From an uncultured Saprospiraceae bacterium (GTDB taxonomy: Bacteria; Bacteroidota; Bacteroidia; Chitinophagales; Saprospiraceae): a stretch of DNA of 64,000 nucleotides. Numbering within the stretch: position 1 is the first letter of the stretch; each line of letters begins with the position of its first letter. Made by a program: the position numbers and the translations under genes. The stretch is taken from NCBI GenBank assembly GCA_937872385.1, contig CALMSO010000086.1, positions 62,001-126,000 on the forward strand, in the 5' to 3' direction. This document shows positions 33,344 through 42,188 of this stretch, piece by piece. A model generated the notes under the pieces. It made no database searches, was not told where the DNA came from, and was given only the letters and a program-made list of their open reading frames with translations.

Positions 33344-33903
33344 CTGTTCTGCCGACGCCGGTCTATCAAGTCTCGGATGCGCACCGCACTTTCATAATCC
33401 TCTTTTGCCAATACTTTTGCTAATAACTCCTCCAATTCTGGCAGGGTATATTCAGCGAGTGAGCCTTTTTTATATTGCGCCAAAAACACATCTGATAAAA
33501 TACCAGCCTCTTCTATGATATGTGCATACGTATAAATGGGTGCCTGACAGCGCACAGCCAAAGCGATAGCATCGGAGGTGCGAGCATCCAGTATTAGCAG
33601 GTCTTTATTGGCTTGCTCAAGTATAATATGTGCATGAAAAATGCCATCTACTAATGCATGAATGAGCACCTCATTTACCTTGACATGCAGCGATTGTATC
33701 ATATTCTGCATCAAATCATACGTGAGCGGCCGCAGGGGTTGAATGCGTTCCATGGCTATGGCAATCGCCTGCGCTTCAAAAGCACCAATAATAATCGGAA
33801 TGCGCCGCTGTGTTTCTACATCTTCCAGAATAAGCGCGTACTGCCCCGGTTGCGACTCGCTATCGGACAATGCTACTACAGCTAATTCTTTTTTAACATT
33901 CAT
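33340..33903 (-). CDS. Bifunctional nuclease family (DUF151) protein with UVR domain
   Basis: A 187-residue protein. Residues 1-135 are the DUF151 fold (VETQRRIPIIIGAFEAQAIA, RPLTYDLMQNMIQSL, LDARTSDAIALAVRCQAPIY). The C-terminus carries a UVR motif (LAKEDYESAVRIRDLID). Proteins of this build are common in Bacteroidota and are described as bifunctional (DNase/RNase) nucleases. It is the last gene on the minus strand before the convergence with hypA, 123 nt after the 71-residue gene; it may have its own promoter and be unrelated to hydrogen metabolism. Confidence 0.88.
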   Translation of the reverse strand: MNVKKELAVVALSDSESQPGQYALILEDVETQRRIPIIIGAFEAQAIAIAMERIQPLRPLTYDLMQNMIQSLHVKVNEVLIHALVDGIFHAHIILEQANKDLLILDARTSDAIALAVRCQAPIYTYAHIIEEAGILSDVFLAQYKKGSLAEYTLPELEELLAKVLAKEDYESAVRIRDLIDRRRQNS

Positions 33904-34026
33904 TTCACACTGATTACTAATAGTTTGAACTTGTTTGCATTCAAGCCTGCCAAAGCTTGAAGATTTGGTAAATCGTGCACCTACTTGTTATATTTTTTAC
34001 AGTTATTGCCGGGCTTTATTACATTT

Positions 34027-34242
34027 CTAACTATTCTTAATAAACTGGCACATTTCATCCAAATCGGTAAATGGCGCTATAACTTTTCCTTGCCACAGCA
34101 ATTTAAATAAAAATCCATTTTCTATTTCTACCTGATACTCATTTTCCAAATCAAGATATTTACCTTGATCCCTTATAATATCAATCTCATAAAAGCGAAG
34201 CGCCATGAGTAAATGGTCGCGTGACGAGAGTTGTTCATTCAT
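34027..34242 (-). CDS. Small hydrogenase-locus protein of unknown function (71 aa)
   Basis: A 71-residue acidic protein, MNEQLSSRDHLLMALRFYEI then NEYQVEIENGFLFKLLWQGK. Predicted alpha-beta, soluble, no Cys. Its start overlaps the end of the NHL-repeat gene by 8 nt, so the two are translationally coupled and probably work together. Not recognised. Confidence 0.6.
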   Translation of the reverse strand: MNEQLSSRDHLLMALRFYEIDIIRDQGKYLDLENEYQVEIENGFLFKLLWQGKVIAPFTDLDEMCQFIKNS

Positions 34243-35395
34243 CTTTTTTTAATTTATAAAGCATAATTCGATGATTACCAGTATCTGCTAAAGCGATTGT
34301 GCCATTCTCTATGCTGATAGCAAAAGGCCAGTACAAACTCCTATCCGTACCGAAAATCGTATCCGCGTTTTCGCTGCCCATATTAAAATGAGGCTTACCA
34401 ATTAAATTATCCGCCGCTGCATTATTCTGCTGTGGTAAATTATGATAATATAATACACGACTATTACCGGTATCTGCTACAAACAAGCTGTTTTTATAAA
34501 AAAAGGCATCATAACACCAACTAAGTGTATGCGCCTGCGGAAACAATCCGTGCTGATTCATGCCATTAGTTTCAAAATCGGGCTGCCCGATAATTACATC
34601 CGCTTTTTTAGTAAATGCATCCTGCCAGTGTCGCCACAATAAAATTCGATAATACTGTGTATCGGTAATCGCTAAATGTCCTGCCGGGCTAATTTTTACA
34701 GCGTACGGCCAAATCGCATCATTATAATCATAATCGCGTTCTACAAAACTCGTTTTTCCTATTACAGCATCCGCCGCTGCATAATTTTCGGTCGGAATAT
34801 GATGATAATATAATATCCGGCGATTACCGGTATCCGCTATCCAGAGGCGCTCGCCATCAGAAAAAACACCGTAACACCAATTGAGGCTACGCACATCTGG
34901 AGCATGCCCCACACCGTGTACATTCGACTGATTATCAGTGAATTTTGGTTGCCCAAGCACCACATCAGCCGGCTGGCCTTGCTGCGTTGGAAAAGTATGC
35001 CAGATGAGCACCCGATGATTCCAGGCATCCGCCACGATAAGGCGCTGCCCGTCTGACCACAGCCCGGAAGGATACTGTAAAGTACCCGCAGAGACCGTTT
35101 TGCCCGCGTTTCGGCCAGTAGCATCCTTGTTAGTTTGTCCTAATATGATGTCTGGTATTACATAACCGTTTGATTGCAAAATTTTATTTACATCCTGCCA
35201 GATGAATACTCGATTTTGACCGGTATCTGATACCAATAAACGTCCATTTGATAGCCAAACACCGCGCGGCGCCAGCAAGGGATTGCCCGCATCACCCCTG
35301 AAAACAAAGGGATCCGCGACCATTGCTGGCAAAAATTTCGCAGTGGTCTCAGGCATTCCTTTCTTTAAGGTAACATTCAGCGCGGTTTTATCCAT
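34235..35395 (-). CDS. NHL-repeat beta-propeller protein of the hydrogenase locus
   Basis: A 386-residue protein with about six NHL-type blades. Motifs include RGVWLSNGRLLVSDTGQNRV, GLWSDGQRLIVADAWNHRVL, GVFSDGERLWIADTGNRRIL, LAITDTQYYRILLW, DAFFYKNSLFVADTGNSRVL and GTIALADTGNHRIMLY. Repeated I-L-G-Q/K (DVVLGQPKF, DAVIGKTSF, DVIIGQPDF) link the blades. No signal peptide, so it is cytoplasmic. NHL proteins accompany group 2a hydrogenase clusters elsewhere; it could bind the hydrogenase or an electron carrier. It lies 23 nt from hypE. Confidence 0.87.
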   Translation of the reverse strand: MDKTALNVTLKKGMPETTAKFLPAMVADPFVFRGDAGNPLLAPRGVWLSNGRLLVSDTGQNRVFIWQDVNKILQSNGYVIPDIILGQTNKDATGRNAGKTVSAGTLQYPSGLWSDGQRLIVADAWNHRVLIWHTFPTQQGQPADVVLGQPKFTDNQSNVHGVGHAPDVRSLNWCYGVFSDGERLWIADTGNRRILYYHHIPTENYAAADAVIGKTSFVERDYDYNDAIWPYAVKISPAGHLAITDTQYYRILLWRHWQDAFTKKADVIIGQPDFETNGMNQHGLFPQAHTLSWCYDAFFYKNSLFVADTGNSRVLYYHNLPQQNNAAADNLIGKPHFNMGSENADTIFGTDRSLYWPFAISIENGTIALADTGNHRIMLYKLKKDE

Positions 35396-35418
35396 TATGC
35401 ATTTTTATAGTAATGATG

Positions 35419-36480
35419 TTAACAAATGCGTGGTAATTGTTCACCTACCAACATATTCACTACGCGCCTACCGCCAATAGCGCTCGTCAGCACCACTTGT
35501 CGGGCATGGGCATCCACCGCTTCACCTATAATAGCGGCATGAGTTCCGTTTTGTAATGTTTGCAAAGTCTTCACAAAATCATCTGCAATAGCGGCATCCA
35601 CAATAGCAATAAAAATACCCTCATTAGCCACATATAATGGATCAAGCCCTAATAATTCACATGCGCCATTTACTTCTTCTGTAACGGGAATCATTTTTTG
35701 GTAAATATCAATACCCAATCGGGCATCTTTGGCAATTTCATTAAGTACTGATGCAACGCCGCCCCGTGTAGGGTCGCGCAAAAGGTGAATATTTTCGCCA
35801 AATTCATTTAGTAATTGTATAATATCATGATTCAGATTTGTCGTATCACTTTCTATGGTGGTTTCAAACTCCAGCCCTTCGCGCACACTCATGATAGCAA
35901 TGCCATGTGTAGCTACCTGCCCACTAATGATAATTTTATCGCCTGTTTTTACATTTTTCATTGCAATATTGGAACGCGGATGTACCACCCCTACCCCACT
36001 GGTATTAATAAAAATTTTATCGCCCTTACCGCGTTCTACTACTTTTGTATCACCCGTAACTATCTGAATACCAGCTTTTTCTGCGGCAAATTTTATAGAG
36101 ACTAAAATATCCCAAAACTCCTGCATGGCCAGTCCTTCCTCAATAATAAAACCCAGCGACATATATTTAGCTGCTGCACCACACATCGCCAAATCATTTA
36201 CCGTTCCATTTACTGCAAGTTCACCAATATTGCCGCCTGGAAAAAAAATCGGTGCAATTACAAAACTATCAGTTGAAAATGCCATTCGTCCATTCACTTC
36301 AAATACCGCGCCATCGTGATGTGTATCGAGTAATGGGTTACTAAACAAACTAAATACTCCCGACTCCAGCAATTTGTGCGTGAGCAGGCCACCACTACCA
36401 TGACCCAGCGTAATGATCTCAAAATCAAGCTGTGGCATCGGACACTGTAATTGCATTCGTATTTTTTCTTCGTATATCAT
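35419..36480 (-). CDS. hypE: Hydrogenase maturation protein HypE
   Basis: A 353-residue HypE, starting at ATG 36480 (a GTG at 36486 and an ATG at 36456 are alternatives). It has the N-terminal IITLGHGSGGLLTHKLLES, the ATP-site regions FSTDSFVIAPIFFPGGNIGE and GDTKVVERGKGDKIFINTSG, DPTRGGVASVLNE, and the C-terminal PRIC whose cysteine carries the thiocarbamate/thiocyanate group. With HypF it makes the cyanide ligands of the Fe centre; HypF is not in the window. Part of the minus-strand hyp operon, 27 nt after hypD. Confidence 0.96.
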   Translation of the reverse strand: MIYEEKIRMQLQCPMPQLDFEIITLGHGSGGLLTHKLLESGVFSLFSNPLLDTHHDGAVFEVNGRMAFSTDSFVIAPIFFPGGNIGELAVNGTVNDLAMCGAAAKYMSLGFIIEEGLAMQEFWDILVSIKFAAEKAGIQIVTGDTKVVERGKGDKIFINTSGVGVVHPRSNIAMKNVKTGDKIIISGQVATHGIAIMSVREGLEFETTIESDTTNLNHDIIQLLNEFGENIHLLRDPTRGGVASVLNEIAKDARLGIDIYQKMIPVTEEVNGACELLGLDPLYVANEGIFIAIVDAAIADDFVKTLQTLQNGTHAAIIGEAVDAHARQVVLTSAIGGRRVVNMLVGEQLPRIC

Positions 36481-36507
36481 ACACACTGTAAATACATCAT
36501 AAAAATA

Positions 36508-37614
36508 TCAAAATATAATTTCTTCCTCCATTGCTTTTGCAAAATGATAATAAGCCGCACAAGCTCCTTCCGAAGAAACCATTGGCGCACCAAGTGGGGT
36601 TTGCGGAGTGCATTTTTTACCAAACTGCGGGCATTCATGAGGCTTTTTGATGCCTTTTAATACCTGCCCTGCAATACATTCTATATTTTCCGCAACTTTT
36701 TCAATATGCACATTAAATTTTACATTAGCATCATAATCTGCGAATTCTTTACGCACTTCATAACCACTCATGGGTATCATACCAATGCCGCGCCATTCCC
36801 GGTCGGTCACCTTAAATACTTGCTCAATTACCCTACGTGCTTCGGGATTGCCTTCGGGTTTTACTACTCTACTGTACTGATTATCAAGGAAATGCTTACC
36901 TTGCTCCAATTGCCGCACCGTCATTAGAATGCCCTGCAATAAGTCCACCGGCTCAAATCCAGTGACCACTACCGGCACATCATATTTATCTGCAATCGGA
37001 TAATATTCATCAATACCCATAATCGTACAAACATGCCCTGCCGCCAAAAATCCTTCAATTTTTGCTTCTTTATCATTTATAACTGCCTCAATAGCAGGCG
37101 GAACGAGCACATGCGAAGCCAAGATCGAATAATTTTTCAATCCAAGACGATGAGCATGTAATACCGAAAGCGCGTTGGCCGGAGCCGTTGTTTCAAAGCC
37201 TACTGCAAAAAACACAATTTCTCGATCCGGATGTGCCTGTGCCAGCTTCACTGCCTCCAGCGGCGAATACAGAATGCGTACATCCGCGCCATTGGCTTTG
37301 GCTTCGAGCAGACTGCGTTTGGAACCAGGCACCCGCAACATATCGCCAAAAGAACAAAGTATAACCCCTTTTTTTTCAGCAAGATATACGGCTTTGTCAA
37401 TCAAATGTAGCGGTGTCACACACACCGGACAGCCCGGCCCGTGCACCATTTGCACCGCTTCAGGCAGCATATTTAGAATGCCGTTTTTCACTAAACTATG
37501 TGTCTGGCCGCCGCACACTTCCATGATCGTCCAAGGGCGCGTCACGGTTTTATGCAGCTCCGTTACATATTGTTCTACTAATTCCGGATCACGATATTCA
37601 CTTAAATATTTCAT
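36508..37614 (-). CDS. hypD: Hydrogenase maturation protein HypD
   Basis: A 368-residue HypD. Conserved parts are IMEVCGGQTHSLVKNG (Cys34), VHGPGCPVCVTP (Cys62, Cys65), FFAVGFETTAPANA, GHVCTIMG, and the C-terminal iron-sulfur part with ENIECIAGQVLKG, HECPQFGKKCTPQTPLGAPM and SSEGACAAYY. It scaffolds the Fe(CN)2CO unit with HypC. Second hyp gene proper in the operon, 48 nt after DUF4198. Confidence 0.97.
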   Translation of the reverse strand: MKYLSEYRDPELVEQYVTELHKTVTRPWTIMEVCGGQTHSLVKNGILNMLPEAVQMVHGPGCPVCVTPLHLIDKAVYLAEKKGVILCSFGDMLRVPGSKRSLLEAKANGADVRILYSPLEAVKLAQAHPDREIVFFAVGFETTAPANALSVLHAHRLGLKNYSILASHVLVPPAIEAVINDKEAKIEGFLAAGHVCTIMGIDEYYPIADKYDVPVVVTGFEPVDLLQGILMTVRQLEQGKHFLDNQYSRVVKPEGNPEARRVIEQVFKVTDREWRGIGMIPMSGYEVRKEFADYDANVKFNVHIEKVAENIECIAGQVLKGIKKPHECPQFGKKCTPQTPLGAPMVSSEGACAAYYHFAKAMEEEIIF

Positions 37615-37662
37615 TTTATAAAATTTTGTAGTAAATAAAAAATGCCGGATGCCACATATTAT

Positions 37663-38454
37663 TTATAAAGCAAAGGTCAGGCTAGCCCAATAGCTCTGGT
37701 AATCCGCTTGGCTTTTATCGTTGTTTTCAATCATACGTACTAAGCTGATCATCCAATATCCACGAGCATCCAGCTTGATGTCGGCGATTCCTTCAGCATT
37801 GGTACGGTGGCGCTCGTCGCGGGTTTTGGTTTCATCCATTTTATACCAGGAACGCACCACCACATTGGGCAGTGGCTTGTTTTCAAAAAGAATTTGCACC
37901 GGCAATACATCACCCGGCTTCATGGTGTAAGGATTTTGCAGCGGTATAATTTCTAAGGGCATTCCCGTTATTACATTATACGTTTCATCCGTTTTCTTGC
38001 CAGCTTGTAACAATGATTTGGCACAACGCTGGTAAAATTCGCGGGCCGGCTTGTCTAATTCACCGCGTTGTTCGCGCAGGGCGAGGATATTTTCGATGCC
38101 ATCTTCCTCAAGGTAAGCGTTGAACTTGTCGCCTTCCAATTCGAGAAAAGAATTTTGTGAGCGCATAGCCAAAAGATAGGTGCCAGGTTTTTTACATTTG
38201 AACTGCACTGATAATGAATCAGATGCGAGCGCTTGTGCGGTCAAATCCTGCTGGCTACCTTGCCCCAGCAGTACGAGGCTTTGTGTGCGTCGGGTGCGCG
38301 CGCCCCAGAGGTTGCCCTGAAAATCCTCGCCAATGAGCAGATCGAGCGACACGGTTTTGCCGGGTTTGATACGGTATTGCCCTGGTGCTAACCAAAACTC
38401 ATGTGCAGTGAATAAAATCCATACAAATAGTAATAAAAATGTAATCTTCTTCAT
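37663..38454 (-). CDS. DUF4198 exported protein, probably linked to nickel uptake
   Basis: A 263-residue secreted protein with a signal peptide (KKITFLLLFVWILFTAHEFW) and the DUF4198 hallmark HEFWLAPGQYRIKPG directly after it, then SFLELEGDKFNAYLEEDG and the C-terminal RTNAEGIADIKLDARGYWMI. DUF4198 proteins are often encoded with cobalt or nickel transporters and are thought to sit in the periplasm. Placement between hypC and hypD in an operon for a nickel enzyme supports nickel supply. That role is inference; no transporter gene is adjacent. Confidence 0.83.
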   Translation of the reverse strand: MKKITFLLLFVWILFTAHEFWLAPGQYRIKPGKTVSLDLLIGEDFQGNLWGARTRRTQSLVLLGQGSQQDLTAQALASDSLSVQFKCKKPGTYLLAMRSQNSFLELEGDKFNAYLEEDGIENILALREQRGELDKPAREFYQRCAKSLLQAGKKTDETYNVITGMPLEIIPLQNPYTMKPGDVLPVQILFENKPLPNVVVRSWYKMDETKTRDERHRTNAEGIADIKLDARGYWMISLVRMIENNDKSQADYQSYWASLTFAL

Positions 38455-38487
38455 AATAATTAGTAAATATTAAACGTTAGATAGTCA

Positions 38488-38757
38488 TTAATATCTGTCA
38501 ATCTGGCTACTGTCCACCAAATCATCTAATTCACCAATTTCAGCTAAATACTGAAAGGTTTTTTGCGCCTCGGCTTCGTCCACTACGCTGATGGCGACCC
38601 CCACGTGCACCAGCACATAGTCCCCTTCCTTGGCCTGTGGTACCATTTCCAAACTGGCTTCTTTTACGATGCCGCCAAACTGCACTTTGGCCATACGAAC
38701 AAGCCCATCGTATTGATTTTCAATGCTTTTGATTCGACCGGGAATTGCTAAACACAT
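38488..38757 (-). CDS. hypC: Hydrogenase maturation chaperone HypC
   Basis: An 89-residue HypC starting MCLAIPGRIKSIE at 38757; the longer frame to 38922 is not used because the family needs a Cys right after the start Met. Cys2 carries the Fe(CN)2CO unit. Also conserved: VQFGGIVKEASLEMV and GDYVLVHVGVAISVVDEAEA. First gene of the minus-strand operon. Upstream are a TATATTTG -7 box (38843-38836) and operators at 38859-38876 and 38880-38897. Confidence 0.96.
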   Translation of the reverse strand: MCLAIPGRIKSIENQYDGLVRMAKVQFGGIVKEASLEMVPQAKEGDYVLVHVGVAISVVDEAEAQKTFQYLAEIGELDDLVDSSQIDRY

Positions 38758-38835
38758 TGGAATAAGTGATTTGATGTTATAAAAAATTGCCATCAGATGC
38801 GCCCATAGAGGGTCTGATGCAAGGTATCCAAAGTT

Positions 38836-38843
38836 CAAATATA
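38836..38843 (-). promoter_or_regulatory. -7 box of the hypC operon
   Basis: TATATTTG on the minus strand, a full match to TAnnTTTG. It lies exactly 15 nt downstream of operator 38859-38876, the same geometry as at hupS. The leader to the hypC ATG would be about 70 nt. Confidence 0.75.
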
Positions 38844-38858
38844 ACAGACAGGATTGAA

Positions 38859-38876
38859 TTAGAAAAATTTTTCTAA
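38859..38876. promoter_or_regulatory. Operator upstream of hypC
   Basis: TTAGAAAAATTTTTCTAA, a perfect palindrome (arms TTAGAAAA/TTTTCTAA, centre AT). It covers the -33 position of the hypC promoter. Same arms as the operators before hupS and the second TetR gene. Confidence 0.87.
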
Positions 38877-38879
38877 TCT

Positions 38880-38897
38880 TTAGGAAATGTTTTCTAT
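38880..38897. promoter_or_regulatory. Degenerate second operator upstream of hypC
   Basis: TTAGGAAATGTTTTCTAT keeps most of the palindrome (one mismatch in each arm). Its centre is 21 bp from the perfect copy, two helical turns, compared with 24 bp at hupS. Confidence 0.55.
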
Positions 38898-38902
38898 TAT
38901 CG

Positions 38903-38948
38903 AAAAAAGCGACAGGGCGCAAAACCTTTCCGTTTTGTGCCCTGTCGC
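38903..38948 (-). terminator. Intrinsic terminator of leuS
   Basis: A 17-bp stem (38932-38948 with 38909-38925, GCGACAGGGC core, one G-U pair in RNA) with a 6-nt loop. On the minus strand it is followed by six T (38908-38903). It insulates the hyp promoter from leuS transcription. Confidence 0.9.
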
Positions 38949-38984
38949 AGTTAATTTACTTTAGTTTAGTAAATGAACTAAATA

Positions 38985-41978
38985 CTACCCCACCACCACA
39001 TTAATCATGCGGCCCGGCACTACAATAATTTTCCGGACGCTCTTGCCGTCAATCCACTTCTGAATGCCTTCAATTTCAAGGGCTGCTTTTTCGATGGTTT
39101 CCTTAGTGGCTTCCGCCGGAAAGATTGCATTGGTACGCACCTTACCGTTGATACTCACGGGGTAATTGATTTCATCTTGCTTCAGAAATGCCTCATTATG
39201 AGCAGGATACGCAGCATCTTTATGAATACTACCTTCGTGCCCCAGCCGGTGCCACAACTCCTCGGCGATGTGCGGCGCAAAGGGTGCAATCAGCACGACC
39301 AAAGGCTCCAGCACCGCGCGCTTGTTGCATTTCAGGTCTTTCAGTTCATTGGTAGCCACCATGAAAGCGCTCACGCAGGTATTGAATGAAAAGCGCTCGA
39401 TGTCTTCATTTACTTTTTTAATAGCGGCATGTAATGTTTTCAGTTCTTGTTTAGTTGGCTCGTCATTTATTACATTAAAATAGCCTTTATCGTCAAAAAA
39501 TAGCCCCCAGAATTTGCGCAAGAAGCGACTCACCCCGTCAATACCCGAAGTATTCCAAGGCTTGGCTTGCTCGATGGGCCCAAGAAACATCTCATACATG
39601 CGGAAGCAATCCGCGCCGTAACGCGCCACTACATCGTCAGGATTGACGACATTGTACTTGGATTTGGACATTTTTTCAACTTCAGGAACTGTTCTGAAAA
39701 TTTCAGAAGCACTTGAGTCTAATTCGCCGTAATGTACTCTAGATAAAACCTTTTTTGAGTTAGCAGCATCTCCAAATTTTACAAATTCTCCTTCAAACCA
39801 AAATCCTTTTTGACAAATAAAAACTCCCTTTGAATAATAATATTTACCAAAAACTGAATTAACAAATGATTTTATGTCTAATTGATTGTTTTCAACAAAC
39901 TCAATTGGAATATTTATTTGAGTACTCTTATAATCACCTTCCTTAAGCATACTTGGATCATCAAAAAAGTCGCTACTATAAAAGAAATTAAGTCGGTCTT
40001 CATCACCATCACCAGAATCATAATTAGGATTAAAATTAATAGAAAAAGGCAGTGCCATCCAACTATTACCTGAAAAGTCGGCCCTGTAAGCTTTCTCAGA
40101 CACCCCCTGTATCATCCCCTGGTTGATCAGTTTCTTAGCGTACTCGCGGTGCGGTGCCAGCCCCAGGTCGTACAAAAAGTGATTCCAGAAGCGGCTGTAC
40201 AGCAAATGCCCCACCGCGTGCTCGGGCCCGCCGAGGTACAAATCCACTTGCTGCCAGTAATTGATAGCCTCCGGGCTGCAAAATGCCTCATCGTTCTGTG
40301 GGTCCATGTAACGATAAAAATACCAGGACGACCCCGCCCAGCCGGGCATGGTGCTCAATTCATATTGATATTCGCCTTTATATTTCCAATCTTCGGCGCG
40401 ACCCAGCGGCGGCTCGCCGGTTTCGGTGGGCAAGTACTTATCTACTTGAGGCAGCAGCAGCGGCAATTCTGATACTTCAATCAAATACGGCACTTCGTCT
40501 TTCCAATAGACCGGCACCGGCTCGCCCCAGTAGCGCTGGCGACTGAACACCGCGTTGCGCAATCTATATTGAATTTTTCCTTTACCTAAACCTCTCTCTT
40601 CCAGCCATTTAATTAAAACCGGCACGGCTTCCGCGTAGGTCAAGCCATTGATGATGCCAGAATTAATATAGCGCCCCTCCTTCGTGGCGTCGGCGGCTTG
40701 GTCCAAGTTTTGCTGTGCATCGAGAATAGGCACAATGGGTAAGTTGAAATGCGTCGCAAAATTCCAGTCGCGCTGGTCACCCGAAGGTACCGCCATTACA
40801 GCCCCCGTGCCGTAGCCCGCCAGTACATAATCGGCAATCCAGATGGGTACGCGCTCGTTATTGAATGGATTTATTGCATAACTACCTGTAAATGAGCCTG
40901 TTATTCTTTTTACTTCCGCCATGCGCTCTACTTCCGAGCGCGCGGCCGTCCATTTCTGATATTTTTCAATTTCGGCGCGCTGCGCATCGGTGGTTAAGGC
41001 TGCAACATACTCATGCTCAGGCGCTAACACCATAAAAGTAACGCCATATATCGTATCCACGCGGGTGGTAAACACCTCGATGGTTTTGTCGGAATGCCCT
41101 TCTACTGCAAACTTGACCGAAGCTCCCTGCGAGCGCCCGATCCAGTTGGTTTGCTGATCCTTGATTGGCTCGGGCCAGTCCACTTCTTTCAATCCTTCCA
41201 GCAATCTATCAGCATAAGCCGTAATACGCATGGCCCACTGTTTCATGAGTTTACGCTCCACAGGGTGGCCGCCGCGCTCGCTCACGCCATCCTTTACCTC
41301 GTCGTTTGAGAGCACGGTACCGAGCGCCGGGCACCAGTTGACAAACGATTCTTCCGGAAAGGTGAGGCGATATTTCAACAGCATCCATTGCTGCTCCTGC
41401 TCGCTCATGGCGTTCCATTCATCGGCGGTGAATACGGGCGTATCTTCATCGCAAACCGCCTGTACATTTTTATTACCTTCGGTAGTAAATATTTTTATTA
41501 AGTCACTGATTGGCAGCGCTTTATCTGCAATTTTATCATAATAATGACTAAATAACTGCATAAAGATCCACTGCGTCCATTTATAAAATATTGGATCGGA
41601 CGTGCGCAGTTCGCGGCTCCAGTCGTAGCTGAAACCCAAATTGTCTAATTGCCGGCGAAAGGTATTGATGTTATTTTCGGTAGTAATAGCTGGGTGCTGC
41701 CCGGTGCTGATGGCGTATTGCTCGGCAGGCAGGCCAAAAGAATCATACCCCATTGGATGCAGCACATTGAAGCCTTTCAGGCGCTTGTAGCGCGCAAAAA
41801 TATCAGTAGCGATATAGCCTAAGGGATGCCCCACGTGCAGGCCCGCGCCGGAGGGGTAAGGAAACATATCCAGCACATAGTATTTAGGGCGAGCGCTCTT
41901 GTTTTCTACTCGATAAACCTGCTGTTCGTCCCAGTGTTGTCGCCACTTTTTTTCAATATCGCGGTGATTGTATTCCAT
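38985..41978 (-). CDS. leuS: Leucyl-tRNA synthetase
   Basis: A 997-residue class I synthetase, somewhat long for the family. It has the HIGH-type site HVGHPLGYIATDIFARYK, the CP1 editing domain (IEVFTTRVDTIYGVTFMVLA, GTGAVMAVPSGDQRDWNFA), GWAGSSWYFYRYMDPQN and the KMSKSKYNVVNPDD loop. Between about residues 630 and 765, just before KMSKS, a leucine-specific insertion is unusually long and encoded by very AT-rich DNA (39721-40080, about 30% GC by my count, against about 58% in the adjacent line). The gene is otherwise intact and ends at a strong terminator. Confidence 0.97.
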   Translation of the reverse strand: MEYNHRDIEKKWRQHWDEQQVYRVENKSARPKYYVLDMFPYPSGAGLHVGHPLGYIATDIFARYKRLKGFNVLHPMGYDSFGLPAEQYAISTGQHPAITTENNINTFRRQLDNLGFSYDWSRELRTSDPIFYKWTQWIFMQLFSHYYDKIADKALPISDLIKIFTTEGNKNVQAVCDEDTPVFTADEWNAMSEQEQQWMLLKYRLTFPEESFVNWCPALGTVLSNDEVKDGVSERGGHPVERKLMKQWAMRITAYADRLLEGLKEVDWPEPIKDQQTNWIGRSQGASVKFAVEGHSDKTIEVFTTRVDTIYGVTFMVLAPEHEYVAALTTDAQRAEIEKYQKWTAARSEVERMAEVKRITGSFTGSYAINPFNNERVPIWIADYVLAGYGTGAVMAVPSGDQRDWNFATHFNLPIVPILDAQQNLDQAADATKEGRYINSGIINGLTYAEAVPVLIKWLEERGLGKGKIQYRLRNAVFSRQRYWGEPVPVYWKDEVPYLIEVSELPLLLPQVDKYLPTETGEPPLGRAEDWKYKGEYQYELSTMPGWAGSSWYFYRYMDPQNDEAFCSPEAINYWQQVDLYLGGPEHAVGHLLYSRFWNHFLYDLGLAPHREYAKKLINQGMIQGVSEKAYRADFSGNSWMALPFSINFNPNYDSGDGDEDRLNFFYSSDFFDDPSMLKEGDYKSTQINIPIEFVENNQLDIKSFVNSVFGKYYYSKGVFICQKGFWFEGEFVKFGDAANSKKVLSRVHYGELDSSASEIFRTVPEVEKMSKSKYNVVNPDDVVARYGADCFRMYEMFLGPIEQAKPWNTSGIDGVSRFLRKFWGLFFDDKGYFNVINDEPTKQELKTLHAAIKKVNEDIERFSFNTCVSAFMVATNELKDLKCNKRAVLEPLVVLIAPFAPHIAEELWHRLGHEGSIHKDAAYPAHNEAFLKQDEINYPVSINGKVRTNAIFPAEATKETIEKAALEIEGIQKWIDGKSVRKIIVVPGRMINVVVG

Positions 41979-42188
41979 AGCTACCGGCTGTATTTTTGAA
42001 AATTATTTACAAATTTATGCGTAATTTTAACGACAAAAGTTTCCTTTATCGGCTCAAAATGTACGATTTTTGAATCGAAATGGCGAAATTAGACAAATTC
42101 AGGCAAAATTGCGCCTCAGCGGTGGATAAATCCGCCCGTAAGACGCATAATTTAGTTCCTTTTTATGGTTATAGAAAAAAATCATGGT

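Noticed and set aside
33940..33961. 7-bp inverted repeat TTCAAGC/GCTTGAA upstream of the DUF151 gene
   Set aside because: Short, with no T run and no second copy in the window; it may be chance.
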